Assembly: GCA_038496445.1 (NCBI GenBank)
Contig: JALMLS010000072.1
Coordinates: forward strand, 62,001 to 126,000
DNA length: 64,000 bases
Direction: 5' to 3'
DNA from: Trichosphaerium sp. ATCC 40318
Lineage: Eukaryota; Discosea; Flabellinia; Trichosidae
In this document: positions 47,167 to 58,700 of the stretch, piece by piece
How the letters are laid out: each line of letters opens with the position of its first letter
Position numbering within the stretch: position 1 is the first letter of the stretch
Made by a program: the position numbers and the translations under genes
The notes under the pieces: generated by a model
Told to the model about the DNA's origin: nothing
Seen by the model: the letters and a program-made list of their open reading frames with translations, nothing else
Databases searched by the model: none

Positions 47167-50100
47167 TTACTTCTTTATGTATAATTTGACACCAGTAGAA
47201 GATACTTGATTTGACGTGCTGACCAACAAGTTAGCTAAAGACAAAAAGAAAAAGACTAAGTTACTGCACAGCATACCTTGTTTTGGTTTCTCCTTTTGAA
47301 TTGAATCCTTTACAATACGGATCCGCATTACACATGACCATCAGTTGCTCAACGTCCTTAATCCACATACCATGAAGTGTGTTACCAGAAACATCGGTGT
47401 TATCTTTTACCTCATACAAAGATGCAGAAGGACTGTATTTTTGCTCCTAAAAATCCAGAAAAAAATTAGAAAACACGTGTTTGGTTATTTTGTCTTTGTT
47501 GGTGGATTTAAGGACGTACAAAGCTCTTTGCAATATCTAGAGGGTTACCAGTAGCAGTAGTTGGGAAAGATTTCTTTTCATGGTTCCATCCAATCTCAAA
47601 GTCTGATAACTCCTTGTTATACTTATCCTCATCAACAGGAACTCCAGATTTTACAGCCTGAAGTAATGTCTTGTACCAAATGTTCCATCTTCCATAGTAG
47701 TAATCTAAACAACCGTATTAGTAACTAAGACTCTTTGTTTTGAAAAGTCGTACCTGAGTATAATCCACTCCAAGCCTTGGAAGCATAATCGTTGATCTGG
47801 CCAGTAGGTCCCCTAATTTTTTTTTGATTAGTTGAAAGAGTACAATCTGATAAGAATAGTATTACCAAAGAGTTATTTGATTTCTTGCATTGAACTCCAA
47901 TGCGTCTTTCTCTTCTGTAGTAGTACCGCCGCTATTTCTGGCGTTGTTGATCCATCTGCCCAATAAGTAGTTGACATCTGAAGCAAGGATTGTATCAGTA
48001 TCTTTTATGATATCCATTAATTTATCTCCAATTGATTTTAACTAGTTTTTGTTTATGATTAGGTTAACACGTGGTAAAATGTTGTTTCTATCACGTACTG
48101 CAATTGTAGTATTCGTTTTATTAGTTTCCCAATCTTGGTAATGAATACGGAAGAGGTAGTGCAAGTCGATGAATAAATCAATGAGAACTTGTCTGAACAA
48201 AAAAAAAAGATTAAAAAAAAGAAGACGAACAAAGCATTTGTTCCTTACCTCGTAATATCCACCAGATCGTAGTTGTACGGACCATTGATTTTTTTATAAT
48301 CAGAAGAAGCCTTGATAATACTATGCCAAGCAGATACTATCTATAAAAAGTGTGAGCAATCCAAAAAAACCCCTGAAACAGCTAATATTTTTTTTGTTGG
48401 TAGAACTTACTCCTGTTGCATCAGGTTGTTCGTTAGAGTTTATTTTTATATTTGGCACGTGTTCAATAGGACTTAATGTAATTCCTTGATGGCTATAAGT
48501 GCTCTTGTAAAGTGTTTTCCAAGTAGAAGCAGCATTTGAAGAAACACCACCGTATCTACTAATCTGGTATTGTTGTATCCATTGAGATACATTAAACTTG
48601 GCGTCACGCCATCCAACTTCCGTTGCAAGTTCATAAACAATAGGGCTATTAAAATTAGTACTAAAATACCACGTGATAACAAGTACTTGTTCTCGATAGC
48701 CTCAGGAGTAATACCAGTACCAATAATTGTTGATTTAGCTAAAGATACAGTTACATCAATAAAACTCCTCCATCGTTTCGAAAATACATACCTGCTATCG
48801 CATCCAAAGGACCGTTAGCTATTACATCTAATGGTCCATACAATGATCTTCTACCGCCGAAATTATGAAGTGTACACCAAATGAAAGGCTACATAATAAT
48901 TATAAATTAAAGAAAAAAAAGTAAGAAAAACAAAACGAAGAGCTGGGCTTACCTTTCCAAAATAGCTGCTTGTTTTAGACCATATAGGAACTTCTTCTGA
49001 CCATAGATCAAGGATTATCATTTTATCGTCAGGGATGCTTCCAAGGTAGGCTTTGATTTCAGGAGATTTCCAAAACCCTTAGAGCTTGTTAGATACTACT
49101 GTAGTTGTCCGGCGATTTGTTTGGACGCTAGGCTAAGGAAATACGTGCCAGTGTCAGTAAATAACCATCCTTGCATGAGCCATACAGCATCAGGATCTGC
49201 TTCTTGTAGTGCGGTAAGAACACCTTTGCTTGAAGCTCCCAAATACCTTAACACGTCAGAACGTCCTCGACCAGGCTTGACAGAAAAAGGAAAAAATTGA
49301 CTTACGTTGGATCATTTGATTTCGGTCTCATTTCGTTGTAGGTATCAGCGTTGTAAATATGGTCTGTGCCATAGATTTGTGTCTATAATTATTAGATGGC
49401 CACATAAAATTTGAGACGAGGTAGGTACCTGAGCGTCAATGAAAACCTTGCCAACTTTTGCGAATAATGGATCAGTAGGTTCAACTAAAAAGTCTGCACT
49501 GTTCGTTTGATTAAAACCAGCCCAGTTAGCATTTCTCGTAATATTAGACTTTGGGAAGAGCGTCTGAAATGCACGAGGAACATGACCTATCCAAAACTCT
49601 TGTCAGACAAAACAAAGCCACAACAACAGGATGAAGTTGATGTTTAGGTTAATTATCCTCGTATCTTACCAGCAAAACCTGGCAAAACAGGGACCATTCC
49701 GAACTGTCGTGAACGTGTTAGAATTTGCTTTTGGAGCTGCATCTGGCCTTCTCTCCAATCAGGTAATAGAGGACCTGCCCAATGTTGAAGATTTCCCATA
49801 CGATTCCAAGCAAGGAAGGCTGGGCCGCTGAAGAACTAATGATAAAAAAAGGTAAGAAAGTAGGTTCATTTGAGGAAGCTTTTTACATCCTGGACGTCTT
49901 CTTCTGTACATCCTAACTGCTTGAAAGTCTGCGCCCAGACATATTCTTGTCCAGTAAAGGATAACGGAAGGTTAATACCATGAAGAGCCTACATGAGTGG
50001 TTAAAAACCAACTTGACAAACCACAGCAAAATAGAGTTGGTACCATCCAATCTAACGATGCATTAGTGTCACATAAGTTTTATTAAAACCCGATCAAATA

Positions 50101-51090
50101 CCGTACCTATTTCGCGTTCCCATCGCTTCCAATCCCACCATACGGCTGAGTAACTAAGGAAGAGATGTTAGTGTTTTTTTGTGGATTCTCGAGACTGGAA
50201 ATAAAAAAAGTTCTACAACTATTTCTTACCTCACCGTACAAACGTTCATGTAGTATCTCCATTTCACAGGAGCTACAACACTCTTCTTACCAGTCACAGA
50301 TGGCAAAGGACTAGGTATATCCAAATTATCGCCTAAATAAGTTAATATAGTAAAACCTACAATAAACTGGTGACAAACTTGCCTGTGCCATCGTCACCCC
50401 ACGTGACGCTTAAACCACAAGAATAGCGCATGTACTCATACAATCCAGACGCAAGGGCTACATAAAATAATAAACCACAACGCAGAAAATAACTACAACA
50501 AGCAAAGGACATCATCTTGTGTCTTTACTGATGAAAAAAGTTTTTCTCTTTTTAGTTTTCGTACCAACACCGCTACTTCCCTGTATAAGAACTCTATCGT
50601 GTTCAGGTGTAGTTATTTCGTAAACATCTTTACCCTTTTATCTCATTTGTAAGTACATGTGCACGTGTTTTTAAAAACGAAGTTACGGTTTGGAAAAAAA
50701 AGGAAAAATCAACCTCAACGAACAATCAAAAAAATGAAGATATGGACGTACTTGCGATTGAGGGATGATGGAATAGTTGAATTTCCCAGCAATTTGGTTA
50801 CCTTTTTGTTTAAAACAAACGTTAGAGCTATAAAACACTACTGATAAAATATATAGAGTGCTACGGCACTGTAGAGGTGGTTTTTATGAAAGTAATTCTT
50901 CGCAGTACCGAATAAGCGTTGTGTTAGGCCGATTACAGCGTCTACTTGTTCCTGAGGCGTCGCGGATGCTTTTAATCTATCTAAACTACTATTTGGCGTT
51001 AACGGCAATTTAATATGTTGTAGCTTGAAGTTTGTTTACGTACCATACGGCTGTGGCTACGAATAGCAGAAGCAATGCTGCTCTGAACAT
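47167..51090 (-). CDS. NAGLU: Alpha-N-acetylglucosaminidase (NAGLU, GH89)
   Basis: Hydrolyses terminal alpha-N-acetylglucosamine (lysosomal heparan-sulfate degradation in animals). Start at 51090: [16 protein letters not shown] is a signal peptide, then [17 protein letters not shown] begins the mature part. GH89 signatures: [20 protein letters not shown] near 50130, [31 protein letters not shown] near 49800, [14 protein letters not shown] near 49580, [16 protein letters not shown] near 49370 with a likely catalytic Glu, [16 protein letters not shown] near 49190, and [16 protein letters not shown] near 48870. Stop at 47167. About 20 short introns. No obvious KDEL-type ER-retention signal (ends LYIKK). 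Found in Amoebozoa, plants and animals. Secretory/lysosomal location is predicted from the signal peptide. Confidence 0.93.
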
Positions 51091-51735
51091 TTGGAGTCCA
51101 CTTTATGAATGGTCAACTGATTTAAAGAAAAATGTGTTCAGTTCGTTTGCTGTTGAATGTAGTACACAAAGACATTTCTGTGCGGGACTTTTAAGCCTAG
51201 AACAGATATTCACGTGATTGTTATTGTGAGGCCAATGCTATATCCAAGAAATAGAGCACAAGCGTTGAGCATGTTGGTGTATTCCATTCAGACCAAAAGG
51301 GGAAAACGGCAGTACAGTGAATACAACTTATTGTGATACTTTAGTTTGTATTGATTGTTCTGAATGTGTTGGTACTTGATACTGCAAGGGAGATCACCTG
51401 AAAAAGAGAATGCGAATGGTGTTGAGCATGTATAATTTACAGGTTCAAAGTCATCTCATGTGTGGAGCAAGAATGAGTAAAACAATTGGGATACATGTAT
51501 CTGTTGAATAAATGTTTACATACCTTTTTGGACTACCTATACCCTAACATGACATCTCTAAGTACAACCAACGCTTTTCCCAACAACACAAATGTTACGA
51601 ACTGCAAGCACGTGGTAGTTTATCAAGAACATTTTGTCAGGGAACATATTTATTATTGGTAAGACTTTTCTAGTAAATGTTTAGAGGAAAAGATCTGATT
51701 ATGCCATTGTTTATCTTGATATTGTAAAGGCGTAG
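51091..51735. other. Intergenic region, no gene seen
   Basis: About 645 bp upstream of NAGLU and downstream of paralogue B. CACGTG at about 51212 and 51611. No coding signal. Confidence 0.5.
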
Positions 51736-52416
51736 TTATTCTAAATACACCACCTTTTGTTCGTCATTTTCATAGTAAGAATGGTGTTTCAATTGGCCAT
51801 AGATATCCCACTCCTTATGCTGTCCTACTTGCATACCATTATCACAATGACATTCTTCAAGAAGTTGTCCGTTCTTATGCCAAAACTTAATTTCTCCATG
51901 TTGCTCATCATTGACGTAATTAGAATACCGCTGTAATACTCCACTAGCATACCACTTTCTACTAAGTCCATTTAACTTACCATCAACATACTCACACGCT
52001 TCTTGTATTTGACCGTTTTCATACCAACGCTTATACACTCCATGAAGCTCATCGTGTTTCCAACATACCTGAGAAACAGTGTAATGATTCTTATAGTATA
52101 AAGGTGACCATCTAGCTTGGTTTTTGTCGCATTGTTGTGACGATTTCTCTTTAGATTTTTGGACCATCCACTTGCCATGTTTTCTCATTTTACTATCGAA
52201 CCTAGTGGTTATTGCTGCGTGTCTTGATAGGATAGGCCACTTAAAGTATACTTCAAAGTCTAAATCACCGATACAGAGAAGTAACTCAACTGGAAGGTCT
52301 AACAGGCGCGTTTCAGAACTTTTTGGGAAGTTGTAAGTAGTTTTCTACGAAAGCTTGTTATTATATAACTGGATAGTTTCGTAAGGCTTATGGCATACTT
52401 TGGGTTTTGCGTCCAT
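51736..52416 (-). CDS. F-box-like protein with MORN_2/YwqK-type repeats (paralogue B)
   Basis: Two exons. Exon 1 encodes MDAKPK (start 52416), donor GTATGC; exon 2 resumes after TTTCGTAG near 52348 and reads KTTYNFPKSSETRLLDLPVE into an F-box-like segment LPVELLLCIGDLDFEVYF. MORN_2-like repeats follow: HGVYKRWYENGQIQEACEYV, NGLSRKWYASGVLQRYSNY, HGEIKFWHKNGQLLEECH and GQHKEWDIYGQLKHHSYY. Stop at 51736. It aligns along its whole length with paralogue A at 44041 (KWPILSR/KWPLLSK, TTRFDS, KHGKWM), so the two are duplicates about 8 kb apart in opposite orientation. Exon 1 is inferred; without it there is no in-frame ATG before the F-box. Confidence 0.72.
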
Positions 52417-53165
52417 ATTTGAAGCACCAATGTTGTAAACCACGTGGTTTTCATAAATTTAAAGCTTACTCCTGTTGACTTGCTCTTGTTAAATTTGGGG
52501 TGAATAGTTGATTGATTGAAAGGGACTGAATATGCTTGTGATACCTTTGACTGCGTAGTAACTATGTCTGCAGTATGTAATAAACAGTTCGTAAGCCAAT
52601 ATGCACGGCGTACCTAAGCGGTAATATGGTGTTAATAGTGTTGCACGCACATCTACTTTGTGTTCTTCTTTTGGCATTGCGTTCTTAAGATCAAACCTTC
52701 AATGCTAATTTTTGTGAAGTCTCGATCTGTAGTGCTACAACGCAATTAGGCATAATAGGTACTCCTGTTTTACAAGAAGAAGAAAAGAGGACTAATGCTA
52801 TTCTCTTTTTTGAGTTAGTATTTGTTCATCACAGCAAGCGTTAACTAGCAAATATTTATATACCTGCTAGCACCAGTCAATCGAAATATGAGCTATGGAA
52901 ATAGTGAAGGTTATTACTAATGAGAACTCAACACTTGGATTGTCATTAATCTTTTTAGTGTTTATCTGGGTCAACTCCATTGATCGTATTCTTGAAGAGA
53001 CCTGATGTTCAACAGTAGTCAGAGTACTGAATGAAGTTGTTGTTCTATTCAAAACATTGTATTTATTGTAGATATCTAAACTGTTACACAAACCAACCTT
53101 TCCAGTGATTGGTTTGATTGATGTATTCCTTGTGGGTAAAAAATACAACACTTCAAAGTAATCGT
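52417..53165. other. Minus-strand open frames, possible gene remnant
   Basis: Two minus frames, 52489-52677 (MPKEEHKVDVRATLLTPYY...) and 52867-53151, look partly protein-like but end without clear exon partners. If the GTACGC at about 52615 is a donor, a later segment reads FNQSTIHPKFNKSKSTG, weakly like NQSIATPKFNW of the RCC1 gene next door. This may be a decayed partial duplicate or 3' UTR. No function is claimed. Confidence 0.25.
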
Positions 53166-54966
53166 TTACAGAGCGTTTTTGCGCTTTGCTTTGATGACCT
53201 TGATACGTTCAATAGGACTGAATTCAAGCTCTTCTAATACATCTGAGGTGATGTCTCCAGGTTTGATACCTGATTCATTCATCAACGATCCAAGTTCTTG
53301 TGCTCTTGCACTTGAAATACCCAACGTCGCCAATGCTGATTGCCAATTAAATTTGGGAGTAGCGATTGATTGATTTTCTTGAGGTGGACAGAACTCCGAC
53401 TAAATGAACAAATTAAATGTGAAGAAAATAAAATTAAAACAAGACACCTTTGTGTGAGCAACTGAAACATGAGGCTTGTCATTCCATGATTGTTGAGATA
53501 ACAGTGACATATTGTAATTTGATGAAACAGATTCAACATTTAAGGTATCTACATCAATTGGCAAGTGATGATTGTCAACCTAAATACCATGTGAGATAGG
53601 TGTGCTTGTTTTCCAGTACTTACATTGTTGATGTATTCATCTCGATTTTGTTGTATTTTAAAGGCTTCAAGGGTATTTTGAATGATATCTAGATGTTCAG
53701 GATCATCTCCAAACTTGGTGTAATCATGATTGGGATCAACCACAGCTTTTGACAAGTACTTATCTTTTCTGTCTTCTTTTACCTCTGACTTCATTGCTTT
53801 CACAGCATCATCATTTTTATCTTTTGACGTTACTTTATCTGTTGCGGTTACTTTACTGACCGCTTTAAAGTGCTTAAGGATTGTTAGACAAAAAGAAAGA
53901 CAAATAAGATTTCAAAGTACCTTTTGATAATTAGTGAATGTTAACTTTTGTGGCGTTGATTGACCATGTTCATTATTTCCACCTGTGACCAACTGAAAGT
54001 CATGAGATATTGCCAAGTAATCATGTGCTTTATTGGCAAACTCGACATATTTTCCAGGTAATTTTAGTGGTTTGTTTGATGAGAACGAACCAATCCATTT
54101 TCCACTGCCCCAACCAAACAAACAACCTTCATCATCAATCGCAAATGATGTACACACACCAGCGTGTACGGATTTGATGTTATTGAGTCCATGAATGATA
54201 GCCTGGGCATGCTTGTGGTCAGTGCCGAACCCAAGACGCCCATCCTGTTGACTCCAAAAGGAAATACTTGTCCTGACTTGAGGAGAACAAGTACATGACA
54301 ATAACCAACAGCAATATCAGTGGCATCATCAATACTTGGAACACGTGAAATTGTCTTTGGTTTCAAGAATAATGATTTATCTTTTGCTTTATGTTTGGTT
54401 GTTCCCCAAAGAAAGATATGACCTGTTGATGTCATTGCTCCACTTACATAGCGATTAGTTTGAATTTTGTTGACATGATCTAGACTTGTAATACGTTTCG
54501 GTGAGTTTACTTTCTCCTTGTCGAATGAATGGCCCAATCCATCCCATCTGTTGTCTCCCCAAGAGTAGACATGACCTGATTGTGATAACGCCATACTCGC
54601 ATAATAAGCAGAGACTTTCGTGATATTGTTGAGATATGGAACACGTGTTGGTGACGAAACAGGTGACTTGAAGTGGCCCAGACCCAATGACCCATTAAAA
54701 TTGTATCCCCATGAATACATAATACCGTTTGAATCAACTGCAAGGCTATGAAGGGATCCAGCAGCAATACAGACGATATTTAGGAGTGACTTAATTGGTC
54801 TTGCGATAGGACTCGTATTTTCGTCTGTGTTACCCAATTGGCGGCAATAGTTTTGTCCCCACGTGTAAACAAAGCCATCGTCTGCGATTACCATTGAATG
54901 TTTGTAACCAGAGGCCAAACGGTTAATATATTGTAATCTAACCGACGAAGTTTGCGGCTCTGCCAT
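53166..54966 (-). CDS. RCC1-repeat protein with C-terminal SAM-like segment; apparent frameshift
   Basis: Start at 54966 (MAEPQTSSVRLQYINRLASG). RCC1 blades: FVYTWGQNYCRQLGN, IMYSWGYNFNGSLGLG, HVYSWGDNRWDGLGHS, HIFLWGTTKHK, then QVFPFGVNRMG. At about 54237-54243 the frame must shift by one base to continue LGFGTDHKHAQAIIHGLNNI and GCLFGWGSGKWIGS. The downstream part has a charged linker (KVTSKDKNDDAVKAMKSEVK) and ends SALATLGISSARAQELGSLM ... LEFSPIERIKVIKAK, a SAM-like helical segment, stop at 53166. RCC1-like beta-propellers bind proteins or act as exchange factors. The shift could be a sequencing error, a mutation, or a 23-nt intron. Confidence 0.8.
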
Positions 54967-55163
54967 TACTGAAGAACTGATTTATCTTGATAAAAATCCA
55001 ATCAGGCGGTTGGAAAATTAACTCCTTCAGGTACGGGTTTTGTTACCGAGCAGACAATAAATTCGCACTCGCATCGTATATTAAGTTACACTAGACTGCT
55101 TAACCAGAGTCGCAGTTTATCCTACTGCCAACGGGTTGACTACTTTAGGAGGAGTTGAAGCAC

Positions 55164-55507
55164 TTAAAACTCGTGCAAACTGAATGCAATAAATAAAATA
55201 GTTGTTGTTAGCTACATTGTCCATCGTATCACCCCTTATGTTGTACCATTAGTTCTGTTTAAAAACTAAGAGTACCTATATATTAGAAGGTTAACAGTAT
55301 TGTGCAAAACTGGGATAAACTCCCATGAATAGGTGAAGTTTTCAAATGGATTTTCTTCTGCAGTGTCTTCAGTAAACTGCCGTTCTCTTAAGAAACGCCT
55401 ATCAACTTTTGAAGGTGGAATACCTGTTTTTGCTTCTCTAGTATTTAAGACATCAAATGCGGCATCCGTTGTTTCCTAGTCTTACGTTAGATTGTACAAC
55501 TCTCATT
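55164..55507 (-). CDS. Small unassigned gene, 5' end unclear
   Basis: A minus-strand exon at about 55280-55485 reads TTDAAFDVLNTREAKTGIPP, then SKVDRRFLRERQFTEDTAEE and FTYSWEFIPVLHNTVNLLIY. A GTACTC donor followed by a gcattcag acceptor near 55184 would add SLHEF and a stop at 55164. The composition is strongly protein-like. A start could be ATG at 55507 with a 25-nt intron, or a further upstream exon not seen. No family recognised. Confidence 0.4.
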
Positions 55508-55715
55508 ATCTGTTAATCCCGTTTAGTATGGGTTAAATTTATATAGTTGCATAGTATATTCATATCACGTGCATTGAATTATACTACCTATATATTTGTA
55601 TACGTCTATATATACGAAGAGTAGTAATTAGATATTTTTACATGTTTTTATTACGGTCTTTTACAAAGGTTCTTTGTTTTTGGGATTTTTTTTTTCAAAA
55701 GGTTTTTTTTTTTCA

Positions 55716-58700
55716 TTACGGAGGTAAGCAAACTTCATCGCCATCTTGGAATTCTTTAGAAGCAGTCTGACCTTCCAGAGAGAAAACAATATTTAGTTTC
55801 GCCTTCTTCCTACTGCGTCCCAAGTCAGGAAACCCAGATATCGTGCTCTTTGTCCCAGATTTAATGTGAAGCCTTCCAGTACCCTAAAACGAAGAAAAAA
55901 AAATCAGCAAAGCAAAACCAAAGTACATAAAAGTTGAAGAGAAATAAAAGCATTGTTGCCAAATAGTAAACATATTAAGGACACAAATGAAGAAACAAGG
56001 AGTAAAGTAGTGTTTTTTTTTGAATCATAAAAATCACTTTCTTTTTTTTCCTTTTTTTCTTTTTTTTCAGTTCGTTGGTTTACCTGTTGGTTCATTATAT
56101 CTTTTAATACTTTAGTTACATCTGTTTGCCGTTCACCAATACCATACGTTGCTGTAAGTATAACAAGACCATTATCCTCAAGTTTATCAAGCATAAGATC
56201 TGCATTAAGCAAGAAAGTATCAAGTGCTGTTTTGATATCATTAAACAATGATTTAATCTCAGGGCTATCAATAACCCAACTTCCTTTCTGAGTCTTTATC
56301 TCCAAATGCTCTAAAACAAAAAGAATCAAAAATCACGTGACTTTACAACATAACAAAAACAATAAAGAAATGATCGAGAATTTCCTCCAAGCGGTCAAGA
56401 AGACAAGAAAAAAACCGTAAAATGAAGTTCATCAACCAAAAGAAAAATCACGTGATTTATCGGAAATTCACAAGCACGAAAAAAAAGGAGTATAAGACTT
56501 ACGGCCCATGGAAACTTCAATGAGAGGAGAGAAATGCATCATAACCTTGAGATTATAAGTATTCTTTTTCTTAACCTTGACTTCTTCTGCGATTATTATC
56601 GAATCATTAAAAAGCCAAATTCTAGCTCTGAATGGCTTAGCTGATGGGGGAGAAGCCATCACAGCGCCATCTCGGATATACAGACGATCCCTCTTTGTTG
56701 ACAACTCCTATACAATTGTCAATCACTTGCAAGTTTTCAAAAGACATACTGTGTCGCCTGCGCTAACTAAGATTTCTTCAATGTCTCTAAGCTTGTTTCT
56801 GTTATCTGCTACTCGTTTCGTATCATTCAGATGTTTATTCAATGCTTGAACCTTCTCCTGAGCCTTAATCAAATCACCATAATCAGAATGAGACTCTTCT
56901 GTGAACTTCAAAAGCTCCTAAACAAAAAAACCTGTTAATGGATTTTCTTTCAAATCCTTCTAGCAACACTTACTCTGAATAACAATTGGTATCGCGGTAA
57001 CCTTTGAACTGGCATAATCAATAAACTCTCTAGATCAAGCCTAGATTTTGATTTCGCTCGACAAGCCTAAAAGAAAAGCGTGAGTAAACCAAAAAAAAAA
57101 CCCCAAAAAAGTAACTCACATCCAGAAAGTGTTTGAATTTCGATGCTGAAGAACGTGTCTTTTCAAGCTTCTTGTACGAGATCATAGCTTGATCATATCC
57201 ATTAACGTATGTAGAATAAATAGGCATCATAGGTAACTAATAATGCGCATTAGAGAACAAAAAAAAAAGACAATCAAGACGAACCATATCAAGGAAAATA
57301 TCACCAACTTTAGTAGTTGTTGGCCACATCTTCAACCGAGCTTCAAGTGCATCACGCAGTTGTACATTAAGCTGATATAATGTTTCCATTGAACTGAATA
57401 AATCATGAATCTGAGCAGGTGTGATCCATGAATGTGACTTGGATCGAAGAGGCTTGAGATAAAACTACACGGAAAACATTAAAAAAACGAAAAAAAAAAC
57501 TGTACTCACTTCAATACAGATTTGAAGGTTCTCAACATAGGCTTGCTCTGTTTGCAACAGCTCAAATAAAATCTTAGCACGCTGTCTAAGCTCTTTAGAA
57601 GACTTAGAAGCCTTATAATCGACAACTAAATGTACAATAAGCAAAAAAAAAAACACATATAAAACAAAAACTGGTACCAAGCTTATTAACATAATCACGT
57701 GTAACCCAAGAAACGATAAAGTTTTGAAGCTTTGCAATCTTGGCCATATCATAGTCACCAGATGATTGCTTTGATTTAAAACCAACTGGTCTAAGTACGC
57801 CTGATTGCCTAACAGCCTCTTGCTCGTCCTTAAGACTCATCTCAAGCTAAAAAACAGAATAAGCAAATGTTGTGATCAAACTGGCTTACCTCTTTTTTTT
57901 CAGGTTTAGGCTTCTTTTTAGGCGTTGAAGGTAATGGTCTTACTTCCTTTTTCTTTACAGGAAATACTGAGAATGCTGTCATACGTCTACTATCATTCTC
58001 ATTAATGCGGAGTTGTTGTAAACCGCGGACAACAGAGGAAAGTGTAAAGTTAACAGCAAGCGCGTGTTGCTTGATTTTCTCAGCGCGTTGCTTAGGAGGT
58101 AGTTTAGATTCAGAAGCCTCTGGGTTTGTTAATAGATGTGCTGCATCTAACAGAGCTTTTACAGCATTTCTGCAAAAGACATGAGATAAAGAAATCAACT
58201 TCTAAAAAAAAATGTACCCAAACTGAGCAGCGCATGAAGAAATGTTTGTATGAACATCTGCTTCAAGCTCTAGTGAGTTATCTCCAAGTAGATTAACAAC
58301 CTTATCAGTTCTACTCTTTGTGATCTCCAAAGATTTATCAAAAAGGGACCTATAGACACTACTTTAGACCAAACAAATAAAAAGTAATCAGAAAAAAAAC
58401 CAAGTCATACCTAGCTTCTTTTGTTGTCATTATACCCTCATGCTGTTCATTCACCATACGAAGCACACGTTTAGAACTCTGTGCAACATACTTACAACAT
58501 TCTAGAAGAGTAGCATAGAAGCTATCTTGATCCTGCTTCCTCTGCTGTCTCTCTTCTTCAAGGTCTTTTCTTTCTGCTAACTCTCTTTGTGCCTTCTCTT
58601 CAGCTAACTTCTTCTCCCTCAATTTCTTTGCTTTTAGCTTAATAGCTCTCTCTCGTGCTGCTTCTTCTTCTTTCTTTGCCCTTTGTCTTGCTTCACGCTC

